A DNA stretch of 64,000 nt from assembly GCF_019059575.1 (NCBI RefSeq), contig NW_024881700.1, forward strand, positions 558,001 through 622,000. Direction: 5' to 3'. This DNA is from Amphibalanus amphitrite. Taxonomy: Eukaryota > Arthropoda > Thecostraca > Balanomorpha > Balanidae. The stretch's first letter is position 1; each line of letters opens with the position of its first letter. The notes under the pieces were generated by a model that saw only the letters and a list, made by a program, of their open reading frames with translations, had not been told where the DNA came from and ran no database searches. This document shows, in pieces, positions 10,801-23,500 of the stretch. The position numbers were made by a program, and so were the translations under genes.

Positions 10801-13800
10801 GGTCAATATCTAGCCGCAGCCTCGGGTTCCAGATGTGTGCAACTTACCCCTTACCCCTTAATCGGCCCTTAAAGGAAGGGGCGCGTCAAAAGTGCCTCAA
10901 GGGTTCGTCTGATCGCCAAAATAAGGGTCGCAATCGATTCCTCAGGTCAATATCTAACCGCAGCCTCGGGTTTCAGATGTGTGCAACTTACCACTTACCC
11001 CTTAATCGGCCCTTAAAGGAAGGGGCGCGTCAAAAGTGCCTCAAGGGTTCGTCTGATCGCCAAAATAAGGGTCGCAATCGATTCCTCGGGTCAATATCTA
11101 GCCGCAGCCTCGGGTTCCAGATGTGTGCAACTTACCCCTTACCCCTTAATCGGCCCTTAAAGGAAGGGGCGCGTCAAAAGTGCCTCAAGGGTTCGTCTGA
11201 TCGCCAAAATAAGGGTCGCAATCGATTCCTCGGGTCAATATCTAGCCGCAGCCTCGGATTCCAGATGTGTGCAACTTACCCCTTACCCCTTAATCGGCCC
11301 TTAAAGGAAGGGGCGCGTCAAAAGTGCCTCAAGGGTTTGTCTGATCGCCAAAATAAGGGTCGCAATCGATTCCCCGGGTCAATATCTAGCCGCAGCCTTG
11401 GGTTCCAGATGTGTGCAACTTACCCCTTACCCCTTAATCGGCCCTTAAAGGAAGGTGCGCGTCAAAAGTGCCTCAAGGATTCGTCTGATCGCAAAAATAA
11501 GGGTCGCAATCGATTCCTCGGGTCAATATCTAGCCGGGGTAAGTTGGGGTAAGTAGTAAGGGGTCAGTTGCACACATCTGGAACCCGAGGCTGCGGCTAG
11601 ATATTGACCCGAGGAATCGATTGCGACCCTTATTTTGGCGATCAGGCGAACCCTTGAGGCACTTTTGACGCGCCTCTTCCTTTAAGGGCCGATTAAAGGG
11701 TAAGGGGTAAGTTGCACACATCTGGAACCCGAGCCTGCGGCTAGATATTGACCCGAGGAATCGATTGCGACCCTTATTTTGGCGATCAGACGAATCCTTG
11801 AGGCACTTTTGACGCGCCCCTTCCTTTAAGAGCCGATTAAGGGGTAAGGGGTAAGTTGCACATATCTGGAACCCGAGACTGCGGCTAGATATTGACCCGA
11901 GGAATCGATTGCGACCCTTATTTTGGCGATCAGACGAACCCTTGAGGCACTTTTGACGCGCCCCTTCCTTTAAGGGCCGATTAAGGGGTAAGGGGTAAGT
12001 TGCACACATCTGGAACCCGAGGCTGCGGCTAGATATTGACCCGAGGAATCGATTGCGACCATTATTTTGGCGATCAGACGAACCCTTGAGGCACTTTTGA
12101 CGCGCCCCTTCCTTTAAAGGGACCCTCCCACCTTCAAAAAAGTTAATGAATTGGCACGAAAGTGATGTCGCTCGGTTCAGAAAGAGCGAAAACGAATATC
12201 TACCAAATTTCATCGAAAAATATTCACCGGTTTTCATGATATTAGACTTTTACTTTTGTTTACTTTTTGGGATCTCCGCTGTTCCTAGCGACTTTATTTG
12301 AAAGTGCGGCATTTGTTGCGCGCAAAGCAGCATATACCACCGCGTGCTACCAAACGTTTTAGTAAAAGATTTAAAAATCGTTAGATCTCCGCTGACGTCA
12401 CAAATTCTAAGGGGGCATACCAATGCACTAGCCCCTTAGAATCCGAAAACTGCAAGTTTGAAATTCCATATCTCCGAATTAAAGCATTTGTCGATGTTGT
12501 GAGTGCCCAAACCGGTATTTGCAGGCCATGGCCACCAATTTGGCTATCTCAACTCAAAACTAATGTTAAGGTGGGAGTGTCCCTTTAAGGGCCGATTAAG
12601 GGGTAAGGGGTAAGTTGCACACATCTGGAACCCGAGGCTGCGGCTAGATATTGACCCGAGGAATCGATTGCGACCATTATTTTGGCGATCAGACGAACCC
12701 TTGAGGCACTTTTGACGCGCCCCTTCCTTTAAGGGCCGATTAAGGGGTAAGGGGTAAGTTGCACACATCTGGAACCCGAGGCTGCGGCTAGATATTGACC
12801 CGAGGAATCGATTGCGACCCTTATTTTGGCGATCAGACGAACCCTTGAGGCACTTTTGACGCGCCCCTTCCTTTAAGGGCCGATTAAGGGGTAAGGGGTA
12901 AGTTGCACACATCTGAAACCCGAGGCTGCGGCTAGATATTGACCCGAGGAATCGATTGCGACCCTTATTTTGGCGATCAGACGAACCCTTGAGGCACTTT
13001 TGACGCGCCCCTTCCTTTAAGGGCCGATTAAGGGGTAAGGGGTAAGAGCTAGGGCCAAATAAAGGTCATATTCTTGCTCCCCGTCCCCCAATTGACCTAA
13101 TATGAGTTTTTTAAGCGATTCTGAATCCGACGCTGTATTCGTTGCTGTTGCTGACGCTAACTTCACGGACATCTATATTTGGAACATGTCGCCGTATTGA
13201 CCCATGTTGAATCGATCCGGCGTCATTCGGCGATCTGTTGCTTTCGATGGCCTGCATTCAAAGTGTATGTACCGAAACAAGTCCCACTTCAGGGTCATGT
13301 TTGTCCTAAATGTCCAGCGTCTGTTTTTTTTTTTAATGAAGCTTCTTCTTTTTTACCCCACGCCCGCCATCATTCCAGTGACCACTCACTCCCCTTCCTG
13401 ACCAGCTGTATGTAGGTATCTAATATTGCCCGCTCCCTGTGGTCTCCCTCTTCCCTTATAGCCAGGTCGTGCCACTGCACAGGCCGCCGCCGCTGGTTAT
13501 GTGCTGCACCCTGCACTTCCTGAGTTGGTATCTTTACTCAACCGCGTCGCATTCGACCGGTGATCCAGCCATTCCGGGAATTCGCCACGTCTACTGCCAC
13601 CGAGCCCAGCCGGCCGGTCGGTGGGACCTGGCGAGTGGCTCATGACTCTTCGAGTCGCCAGTGCCGCCGCCCACGCAAGGTTGAGGTACCGGCCGGCGGC
13701 GGCGGCGAGGGGGGGGGGGGGCGTCAGGGGAGTGGCGGCGGGCCTGCGCTCTGCACCAGCTGGTCCGTCCGGCGCCGTGGACTATCCGCTGCACAGAATG

Positions 13801-14474
13801 TTGGTGCGCACCGGCTGAGTTGTGCTGTCGGCAGTGAGCAGTGAGCACACTGAATCGATACTGCACCTGGGCCCGGGACGACCGGTCAACCTGCCGGCGG
13901 GCGGTGCAGCGTCCACACCGCCCGGCCAGAGTCGGGCCCAGCCCACTGCCGGCTCGCGGGCCGGACTCGCTCCACTGGGATACCTCGTGAGGAACCGGAC
14001 AGACAGGTGCCGGCCCTGTGAGATGGCGTAAGGCTGCGGACTGCAGCGTGCATAGCATGCATGCTGCATTGGTGGGGGGCTGACGATATTGTGCTCGGAC
14101 TCGGGAGCCTGGGCAGATACTTTATATGAACGGTGCGTGTGCGAGAAGTGATAACCTGTTAGTTCTCAATTGGGATTTGAATGGTTGTCGTCTCATTCTG
14201 CTATCATTTTTTTTTTAAAGTCGACCGACCACTGATCACACCGGGCTTGTGAAGGTTGTGAGGTGTGCATTGATCTAACTTCACTCGACCGGCTCGCCTA
14301 CACTGTGATACGACCTATAGCGAGATTTCGACGGTCTATATAGGTACCCTGATTTCGGGAACCTCGGTTTCGCCGATCGTTCTTCGTAAGGGCGGCGGCG
14401 GCGGCGACGGTGCGGTGGTGGTGGTGGCAGCATCCGGACTTTCGCGCCTCCGCTCCGTCCGGCCCTCTCTCCCC

Positions 14475-14534
<60 letters not shown>

Positions 14535-17500
14535 TCCCACGGTTTAGCTGCGTGTCAGTGACCTAGAAACGAGCCGGTCGGGGTCAGCCGAGCCGCGGAC
14601 GGCATTCGACACTAATCGGTCATACTCGCGCCGCATTGGCCGGCGGAACGGGTGACGGCGAAGCCACTGCTACCCGAGCTACTAGCCACGGATAGGCCGA
14701 GGCTCGCCTCCACGAGATCGAGTGGTTGAGGATATAGGAGGTTCGACAGGAGGCTATTAGTAAAGTAATCTTGGTTCGACAGGCCGGTCACAGCGTTCCT
14801 TCAGACGACACAACCATGTGAAGTACGTACCTATGTAGATTGAATTCAGCCGTTCCAGCGTATGCGAACTACTACATGCCTCACGATGGAAACGTCAAAT
14901 AGCATCGGGCTCTTACCCAGTGATCTGCTTGGCATGTTTTATCTGGAGCTCCTCGAGTTCTTTCGAATGCTTCTCGAGTTGTCAGGTTTCCTCGAGCTCC
15001 TGAACGGCTGGTAGGGGACTACCGAACTGACTACCCAGAGCCCTTTCAGCCGTCAATTCGATCATCTTACGATCCATGATGCCCGGACGACGGACTAGAT
15101 TTCCGATGTCCTAATTTGATCCGACAACACTGCTCACAATTGTCAGTGGCTGTGCCAGTCGCCAGAGAAGATATGTCACCTGACCGACCGTGTCAGATGA
15201 TGACAATGGAGTGGTTCAATGTGTCACATTACTGTGAGGCGATCTTTGCAATGATGCAACATGCCATGACCGTCACCGGTCTATTATAGACGAGCCAGGC
15301 GGCGGTGCATGGGCTGCAGTTATCCCGCCAGCGACCTGGCTATTGCATGCAATAGTAAAATAATTTTGATCGCATGTATTTCCATCGCGTGACCATGACC
15401 GTGAACCTTTGAAATTATGGCGGGCTGCGTTTAAGTGAATGCCACAGCCCACGGGACGAGTCGTGAGAACGGCCGCAGTGCATTGGTTTGTCTTCGAAGG
15501 ATATATCCGTGCACAGAGTTCCAGGCTCGTCTTAGCCCTCGCCCCGTTGGGGGTGGGACATTTTGGCCCCCCCCCTGTGTTTTTTCCTGAATAGCAAGAA
15601 AACGTGGCGCCAAATTTTCAGTACCTTCCCGGGCATCAATTTGACACCTTCACACCAAATTTCAAGTCTTAGGTCACCTTAGGTCAGGAGTTATTGAGGT
15701 CAAACTGAGGTCATGTTCGAGCAAAAATGAGCAAAAAACATGCAATCTTGAAACGCTCACCAAATCTACAGTTATCAAGCAATTTCAAAGTTCTATATAT
15801 GGTCTAGTAGACAAAAAGCGGCGCTACAAAACTTCTATCTCGGATTTTCAAAATTTTGGGTTTTTGACCCAAAAAAATTCAAAAAATTGATATTTTTAAA
15901 GAAAAAACTAAAAAAAAATCAAAAAAATTTCCGAATTTCGAAAAAAACCGGAATATATGTGATAGTCCCTGTGCTCTTCTATATACATACCAAATTTCAG
16001 ATCGATATCTCGTTTTTTGGCCAAGTTATAGCGAAAAAACTATTAAAAAATGATGACGTCAAATTTTTGAACTCAATTTTTAGCGATTCTAGACCCCGTA
16101 CGGCAAAACAAAGACCACCATTGAACTCCTCGTGACGAGCTGCATCGATTCGATACCCATTTTATGCAAAAATATCAACTTTGAAATTTGATCTAATTTG
16201 ACCTGACCTTGACCTGACCTTGACCTGACCTTGACCAAAACGTGACCTAAGCTGGCCCCAAAGGCTGCCTGACCCACATAATCGCATTTGTCATGTAAAA
16301 TGGACCATAAAACATGTATCACACGACACTTTCATATTGTGACCCCCCAGTGACCTGACCTCTGTGACCTGACCTGGTATCAGTGACCTCAAATAGCAAA
16401 ATATGTGTTTGAAGAACATTTCCCCATCGATTATTTTCAATGAAATGCATTTTACTTGATTTTACAACGCATTTCTTGAAATGCCTGTAAATGGTGAAAA
16501 TTGGACCTTTGACCTGACCTGTGACGTCATCGGTTTGACCTAGGTCAATAAAATTGGGTCACAAGGTAGTTCCCCGATAGGGCTATCCAACAACGTTTGC
16601 CGCTTGTCGCTAGGTTGCGTGGTTCTCGAGATCTTAGGGGGGGGGGGGCAAAATGCCCCCCCCCCCAACCGGGCGCGTTGCTCGGCAGAGCCCAACGGGG
16701 CGCGGGTTAATGGGTATATTCGTGCGCAGAGTCCCATTCCTGTTTGTCCCGTCACGCTCTGCCGCGAGACCGGGCTGCTGGGGGGGGGGGGGGGTGACGT
16801 CACGTCACGCTAGGATCGTCATATCCCGTGACTAGATCGCCATCACAATTGGCCGTGGCCGCCGTCCTGTAACGTGGCTAGTTGAGAGCCAGGAGATAAC
16901 GGGCTCCTCTGCTTACTTCCACTCGCCTGGTTCGACAACAGTCCTTGCTCGTGGGTCTAGCATTGGTGTGCTTATTTTTCCTTTGGGCTGCGTTATGGGC
17001 CCGCTGCTGTATGCCTGTCGCCTCACTTGCCTGCTGCATGTCAGTATGTGCGACCGGATCATGTGTGTTTGTATGCGACTCTATGTGTGTCCCCAGTCTC
17101 ACAGTCGCATAAATTGATAATTGCATATATTTTCTGTTCGCCGGTGTCCATTTGCTATGCATGTAGTTAGTCATTGTGGTGACGTAGCCCTTTGCCCTCT
17201 GAACTTTGTGCAGTAGACTAGGTGGCGCTGAGCTCGCTGCGCTCGTGGGCACGGTGCGGCCGTGCAGCAGTCGGGCAGCGGCCCCCGCCGGATACCGATC
17301 AGCAATACAGGACTACGTTATTCAGAACGCTGTGTGAGATCGCGGACCGAGATCGCGGACCCGGAAGCTGGAACGAACTCAGCCGCGGATATTAGCGGCG
17401 CAACAACTTGGCGACAAGGATGAGATTCGCTTAGTGGTGATCTCGGAAGGAAAAGTGGCGTTCTCACGGATTTGGCGTTCTGGTGGTGCGGCACCGGTGG

Positions 17501-20500
17501 CCGACGCGGATATACGTCACGGGGAAGTGACAGCGTCGGGACTCGGACAAACTCGTTTAGCGTGCTGGATGGTGCAGTGCGCGGCGGTCGGCGCGGATAT
17601 ACATCACGGTGAAGTGATAGCGTCGGGCCGGGTGATATTGCTTAGTGCTTAGTTCTGCTTAGTGCTTAGTATTTTTTTTATACTGCTGCATAATTTTGTG
17701 CATTAACGCTGTAAGCTCTGCCGCTGTGTTTCGCTGTATTGTTGTTGGGAACATTTGTATTGCACCTCCGTGTTGGGTGAACAGTGGTGCGGGCGGCGAC
17801 GGCGGCCGCTGGACTCTGAACTTTGGACTCTGCTCGGTGTGGCGTGACTGGTGAGTCAGCGCGGTCAGTGCAGTGTGCAGTGCCTGACCCCGGTGCAGCC
17901 TCGGGGCGGTGGCAAACATGGCGGCCGGACTGCCGAGCGTGGCTCCTTTTGCAAAGGGGATGGACTTTAGCCGGTGGCTGAAGGGTCTGGAATTCTACGC
18001 CGAGGCGATGGACATAACAGACGACCGGCGGCGGACTGCAGTCCTGCTCCATCTAATGGGGCCGGACATCCAGGACGTGTTCGACACCCTGCCGGAGCCG
18101 GCTGCAACGGCTGCAACGTCACAATACGACACCGCTGTGGCTAAACTACGCCAATATCTGCAGCCGACGTCTAACCTTATGGCGGAACGTGTAACGTTCC
18201 ACCGCACGAGCATGTACGCCGGCGAGTCATTCGACGCGTACCTGGCTCGTTTGCGGGCGGTGGCTGGGCGGTGCGGGTTCCCGGCGGCTGACCTCGACCG
18301 TGAGCTCCGGGACAGGAGCGTGGCCGGCGCAACTCCGCAAATTCAGGAGCGACTGTTGCAGACGGTCGGAACCAAAGGAGACAACTTTTCACTGCAAGAT
18401 CTGCAGGCTACGGCTCGTGCATACGAGCAAACGCAAATGCTAGTGACGCAGTTCCGTAACGCGTCTCTGAGCACGGACGGCGTCGGACGGTCAACCACCG
18501 CATTGGACGAGCGGCCAGAGGTCGATGTGGTGACCTCGGGGCCGGATCAGCTGAACGCTGTCCGGCCACAGCGCACGGCTGACGGTAACCGGAGCCGCCA
18601 GCGGCGCACGGTCCGCTGCTACCGCTGCGGTGCGGCGGGACATTTTCAGCGGGACTGTCAGGAGAGCCGACGCCCGGATGAGTCAGCGCGTGCGGCACCA
18701 GCGTCACGGCGGCCGACGGGGCCGGGGCGCCGGGAATCTGACACTCGTGGATCCGACGGGGTCAGACCGGCACCGGAGACGCGGCGGTGCTACCGCTGCA
18801 AGCAGATCGGACATCTGCGCAGTCAATGCCGACAGCGGACTGCCACGGCGGACATGTGGGGGCTGGGGCAGATAAACGCTGTTAACCTAACGGAGGCGGT
18901 TAAAATGACTTTACCGGTGAACGGGGTGGCCATCAAAATGGTGGTGGACACCGGCAGCCCTATCACTGCTGTGGGGCGGGACACGGTCATCCCGCGGCTG
19001 CGACTGAAACCTACTCAGCTGCAGCTGTCGTCATTCACTGGTCACCGGATCCCTCTCCGGGGTGAGGCAGACGTCTCTGTAAGGTTTCGCGGTCGGGACC
19101 ATCGACTGCGACTGGTCGTGGTGGACCTGCCTGGCGATCGCCGTCTGCTAGGCCGCGACTGGCTGCGGGCTCTGGACATAAGTGTGGGCGGCGGAGAGAC
19201 GGCGGTGATGGACGTCACGCCGGACCGAGGGACGGCGGACCTGGAGGCGGTCTGTAACAGGCACAAGTCGGTGTTTGACGGCACACCGGGGCGCATCAGT
19301 GGAGTAAAGGCGCACCTGACACTGAAACCGGATGCACGGCCGGTGTCACGGCCGGTGCGCCCGCCTCCATATGCACTGAAACCGGCCGTCGAGCAGGAGC
19401 TCGACCGCTGGGTGCAGGCCGGGATCGCGGAAAAAGTCGGTCCAAACGACGCGCCCGGCTGGGGAACACCACTGGTGACGGTGCCACGGGCTGATGGCGG
19501 TGTGCGTCTGTGCGGTGATTATCGACTGACGGTAAACCCGCAGCTGCAAATGGCGACGCATCCTACGCCATCCGCCGAGGACATCTTTGCGAGCGTCCGA
19601 GGACGGCGGTTCTGCAAACTGGACCTAAAAGACGCCTTCCTGCAGCTGGAGCTCGCGGAGGAATCGCGGGATATGACAACAGTCGTCACGCACCGAGGAC
19701 GGTATCGGATGAAATCCCTACCGTTCGGCATATCGGCGTGCAGTTCGGTGTTTCAGGCCGCAATCGATCACATCCTGGATGGCATAGACGGGTGTGTGGC
19801 CTATCAAGACGATCTGCTGGTGACGGCGGCGAACATGACGGACCTGTGCGAGCGCTTGGATGAAGTGCTAACTCGGCTGGAAGCTCATGGAGTGAAGCTG
19901 AAACGGGAGAAGTGTCAACTTGGACTCGACGAGGTGCAGTACCTCGGCTGGCGCATCTCAGCACAGGGGCTGCGTCCAGTACAGGAGAAAGTTGACGCAG
20001 TGATCGACATGCCGGACCCTAAGGATGTGAAAAGTCTGCGCAGCATCTTGGGGAGCATCAACTACTACCAGCGGGTGCTTCCCAACCTCTCCACGGAACT
20101 AGCGCCGCTGTACGAGCTCTTACAGAAGGGCGCCACGTGGAAATGGACTAATGTGCACAAAAACGCACTGGTCAGAGTGCGGAAACTGCTGGCAGGGGAC
20201 ACAGTCCTAAAGCGGTACGATGCAGAGGCGCCGCTCAAGCTCGTCACAGATAGCAGTGAAGTCGGCGTGGGAGCCGTGCTTCTGCAGCCTGACGAGGAAG
20301 GACTGGAGCGTCCGGTGATGTACGCCTCTCGGACACTCACAAAAACGGAAAGGAAGTATCCGATGGTAGAGAAGGAGGCGCTGGCGGTGTCTTTCGCCGT
20401 CAAGCGTTTCGGTCAGTTTCTCTACGGCCGGAGGTGGACCCTGGTTACGGACAACAGGGCGCTCTCGCGCATCTTAAGTCCGGAGCGTGAGCTGCCAACG

Positions 20501-23500
20501 CTGGCTGCGGCCAGGCTCCAGCGGTATGCGCTGCAGCTCGCGGCTTTCACCTACGATGTGGAGCTACGTCCATCAGAAGACATGCACCTGGCGGACAGTC
20601 TGTCTCGTATGGCAGTGCCAGGCGGAGAGGTCGAGCCAGCGGACGCTGAGGACGACACCAGCGGCGGCTCGTATCTGCTGTTCATGGACGGAGTAGCTCC
20701 GGTTCTGACGGCCAAACAACTCGCGGCGGCGACACGCCGCGATCGGGTACTGTCGCGCGTCCTGACGTACGTGCACAGTGGGTGGCCCGGACAGGTGGAG
20801 CAGGAGCTGGCCCCGTTCCGTCAGAGGCGGGATGAGCTCTCCACGGACCTGGGATGTCTGCTCTGGGGTGGCAGGACGGTGGTTCCCCACTGCCTTCGGC
20901 AACAGGTGCTGGCAGAGCTGCACCAAGGTCACCTGGGCAGCGCCAAAATGAAAGGTGTGGCGCGCCGATACGTATGGTGGCCGGGCATGGACGCCGAGCT
21001 GGAGGCCCTGGCGCGTGACTGCGCGGCTTGCATGGAAAAGCGCGGGGCACCACCGCGTGCTGAACTTCACCCTTGGGAACCGACGGACAGCTGCTGGTTC
21101 AGGGTTCACATCGACTTCGCTGGACCCTTCCAGGGCTCTTTCTTTCTGATAGTGTATGACAGCTACTCGCGCTGGGTGGAGGCAGTGCCTATGCGTGAGA
21201 CCAGCACGGAAAGCACTGTGCGTGTTCTGCGCGAAATGTTCGCCAGGTTTGGATTGCCGGTCCAGGTGGTCAGCGACAATGGACCCCAGCTGACCGCCAC
21301 TGCGTTCTCCCAGTTCCTGAACTCGAATGGGATTCGGCACATCAGGACAGCGCCGTGGCATCCAAGTAGCAACGGGGCGGCGGAGCGCGCGGTTCAAACC
21401 GTAAAGAATGGCTTGAAAGCTGCACTCAAGGACGGAGGAACGCTTTCTCAGCGCCTCCAGCGGTTCTTGCTGGCATACCGGGTGGCGCCACACGCGACCA
21501 CGGGGAAGTCTCCAGCGGAAATGATGTTGGGACGGAACGTGCGAACCAACCTGGACCTCCTAAAGCCGGATGTGCATGTGCGGCAGCGCGAGGAAAAACT
21601 TCGCCAGTGGCAGGCCGGTAGGCCAGGTCACAACAGGCAGTTCTCGATCGGAGACCACGTCTGGACACGGGCCTACGGTGGACCGTCCAAGTGGCGGCGG
21701 GGCGTCATCACCGCCCGGACGGGCCCGCTGTCGTTCGAAGTGGACGTGGGGAGCGCGATCTGGTCGCGGCACGCCGACCAGCTGCGTCTGGCGGGCACCC
21801 AACAGGCTGCTGCAGCGTCCGATGGCGCGGAGGAAATCAGCCGGCAGCCGACGGTGGCAGCACCGAACCGTACTGGACAGGTTCCGGTGGCACCCACAGG
21901 GATTGGCGAACCACCGGTGACCATCAGACCGGGGGTCATCGTCGGGACAGGTGTGACCGGCGGGTCGGAAACGACGGTCAGGTCACCGGCCACAGACGGA
22001 CCAGAGGCGACGGGCAATGATGCTGTGACAGCACCTGCTACCGCTACCGGTGGCAGCTCCGAGGAAGCGCAGGTAGCTGCAGGCGGCGACGCTGGTGCCG
22101 AGGAGGCGCAGGTCAGCAGAGGTGGCGGTGTGACCTCATCGGCGACAGGAACAGGAGCTGGATCAGCAACTGGGGGCATCGCTCAGCGTGTTTCCGTCAG
22201 GCAGCGGAAGCAGCCGCGTCGCCTCATAGCCGAAATGTGACGGCGACACAAAGTCGTGTTCGAAGCGACTGGCTTTGCTTTGAAATAGTTTTAGACGGAT
22301 GTTTAGTCTTATTTCGGCCAGTTTTTGTGTTGTCTGCTTCGCCACGACTGTCATTCCTGTTGAGGGGGGTAGTGTGTGGTGACGTAGCCCTTTGCCCTCT
22401 GAACTTTGTGCAGTAGACTAGGTGGCGCTGAGCTCGCTGCGCTCGTGGGCACGGTGCGGCCGTGCAGCAGTCGGGCAGCGGCCCCCGCCGGATACCGATC
22501 AGCAATACAGGACTACGTTATTCAGAACGCTGTGTGAGATCGCGGACCGAGATCGCGGACCCGGAAGCTGGAACGAACTCAGCCGCGGATATTAGCGGCG
22601 CAACAGTCATCGACCCATGACCTCCACTCCCCTCCTGAATGCGCCTACAGCTCGTTACTCTAATCCGACACTGACCACAGCTCGTCTCATGTTCTGACTC
22701 CCGACCTCCCTGCTTGTGCTCACAGCTGGGTATCCACAAGTACGACATGAACCTCAGCTCGTACTCGATGGAGTCAAACGAGTACCGCTGGAACCGCTGC
22801 CAGGAGCTGCTCGAACAGCTGGAGGTCACCGAGGCCATATCACAGAGCTTCACCGACAAAATCAACATGGAAATTCTGCGAGAGGGACTGAAAACCTACA
22901 TCAGGGGCTTCAACCACCTGGGGTAAGACGTCGAAGCGCGCTCGTGGAGGGTTTGGCTTTTTATCATCTTACCTATTTTCTCATTGCCCAGCTGTTTTAC
23001 CTATTTGTATTTGAACTCATCCTCGACTTTGGGTGTAATCCTATGCGATATAGCAATACAAGGCCTGCATTCGTATAACACTAATTATTTTATGGACGAT
23101 ATCATCAGCTCCAATCTCTGTACTGCTAATTCAATCACATCATGCACTGACCAGCCGGGGCTATCTGGGGCGGTATCTGATGCGCCTCAGATCGGTAGGC
23201 AGGTCTGTCGGACGGTGGGTGCAGTAAATGGTAATCAGGTAGCAGGCGTGTCCGCCTCGGTACAAACTACAACACATAAACGCACGCCCTGGCCGGCGGC
23301 GGTCCTACCTGATCCTACCCACAGATAGACTGATTGGAGAGGGCTGAGCCACTCCGCTCACTGTATTTACAGAGCTCCCCCGAACGAAAATTTAATTCGC
23401 TCTATCCAGTATCCAGTCCAATGGTAGAATCGAATTTCAAGCTTTTCACTTTTGCTATGTTAAACAACCCTGACATATTAAGCATTGATTACGGAGCGAG

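Larger units (their letters stand above)
4201..13172. mobile_element. Foldback-like (FB) transposable element, 8972 bp
   Basis: The left end 4201-4326 and the reverse complement of the right end 13047-13172 match over all 126 bases by eye. The 9-bp sequence CTATATTTG lies directly outside both ends (4192-4200 and 13173-13181). Inside each terminal repeat lies a 144-bp tandem array, and the two arrays face each other, meeting at about 11538 without a unique loop. Long inverted repeats made of short tandem repeats plus a 9-bp target duplication are the hallmark of Drosophila FB elements, which are linked to Mutator-type transposases. No transposase is present, so mobility would need a source in trans. 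An alternative reading of the border gives a 7-bp duplication (TATATTT), because both ends share an extra G. It sits in intron 1 of the DUF885 gene. Confidence 0.85.
17175..22605 (+). mobile_element. complete Ty3/Gypsy LTR retrotransposon, 5431 bp
   Basis: Two 231-bp LTRs (17175-17405 and 22375-22605), starting TGTGG and ending CAACA, match throughout by eye. GTCAT is duplicated outside them (17170-17174 and 22606-22610). A tRNA-type primer binding site follows the 5' LTR, a purine tract precedes the 3' LTR, and a single long gag-pol frame lies between. With identical LTRs and no stop or frameshift in the frame, the copy is young and may be active. It is inserted in the sense orientation within intron 1 of the DUF885 gene, about 120 bp before exon 2. 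Confidence 0.95.

Noticed and set aside
5847..11552. Two very long open frames (972 and 911 codons) of a 48-residue repeat protein
   Set aside because: They follow automatically from a 144-bp tandem unit without stops in one frame. There is no start context, codon constraint or splice structure, and the array belongs to a Foldback-like element.
4327..13046. Regular repeat array as CRISPR
   Set aside because: Units are contiguous 144-bp tandem copies without unique spacers, in a eukaryotic intron, in both orientations.
20573..21493. A 306-codon minus-strand open frame opposite the pol gene
   Set aside because: It is a shadow of the gag-pol frame in GC-rich codons; no motif and no supporting context.
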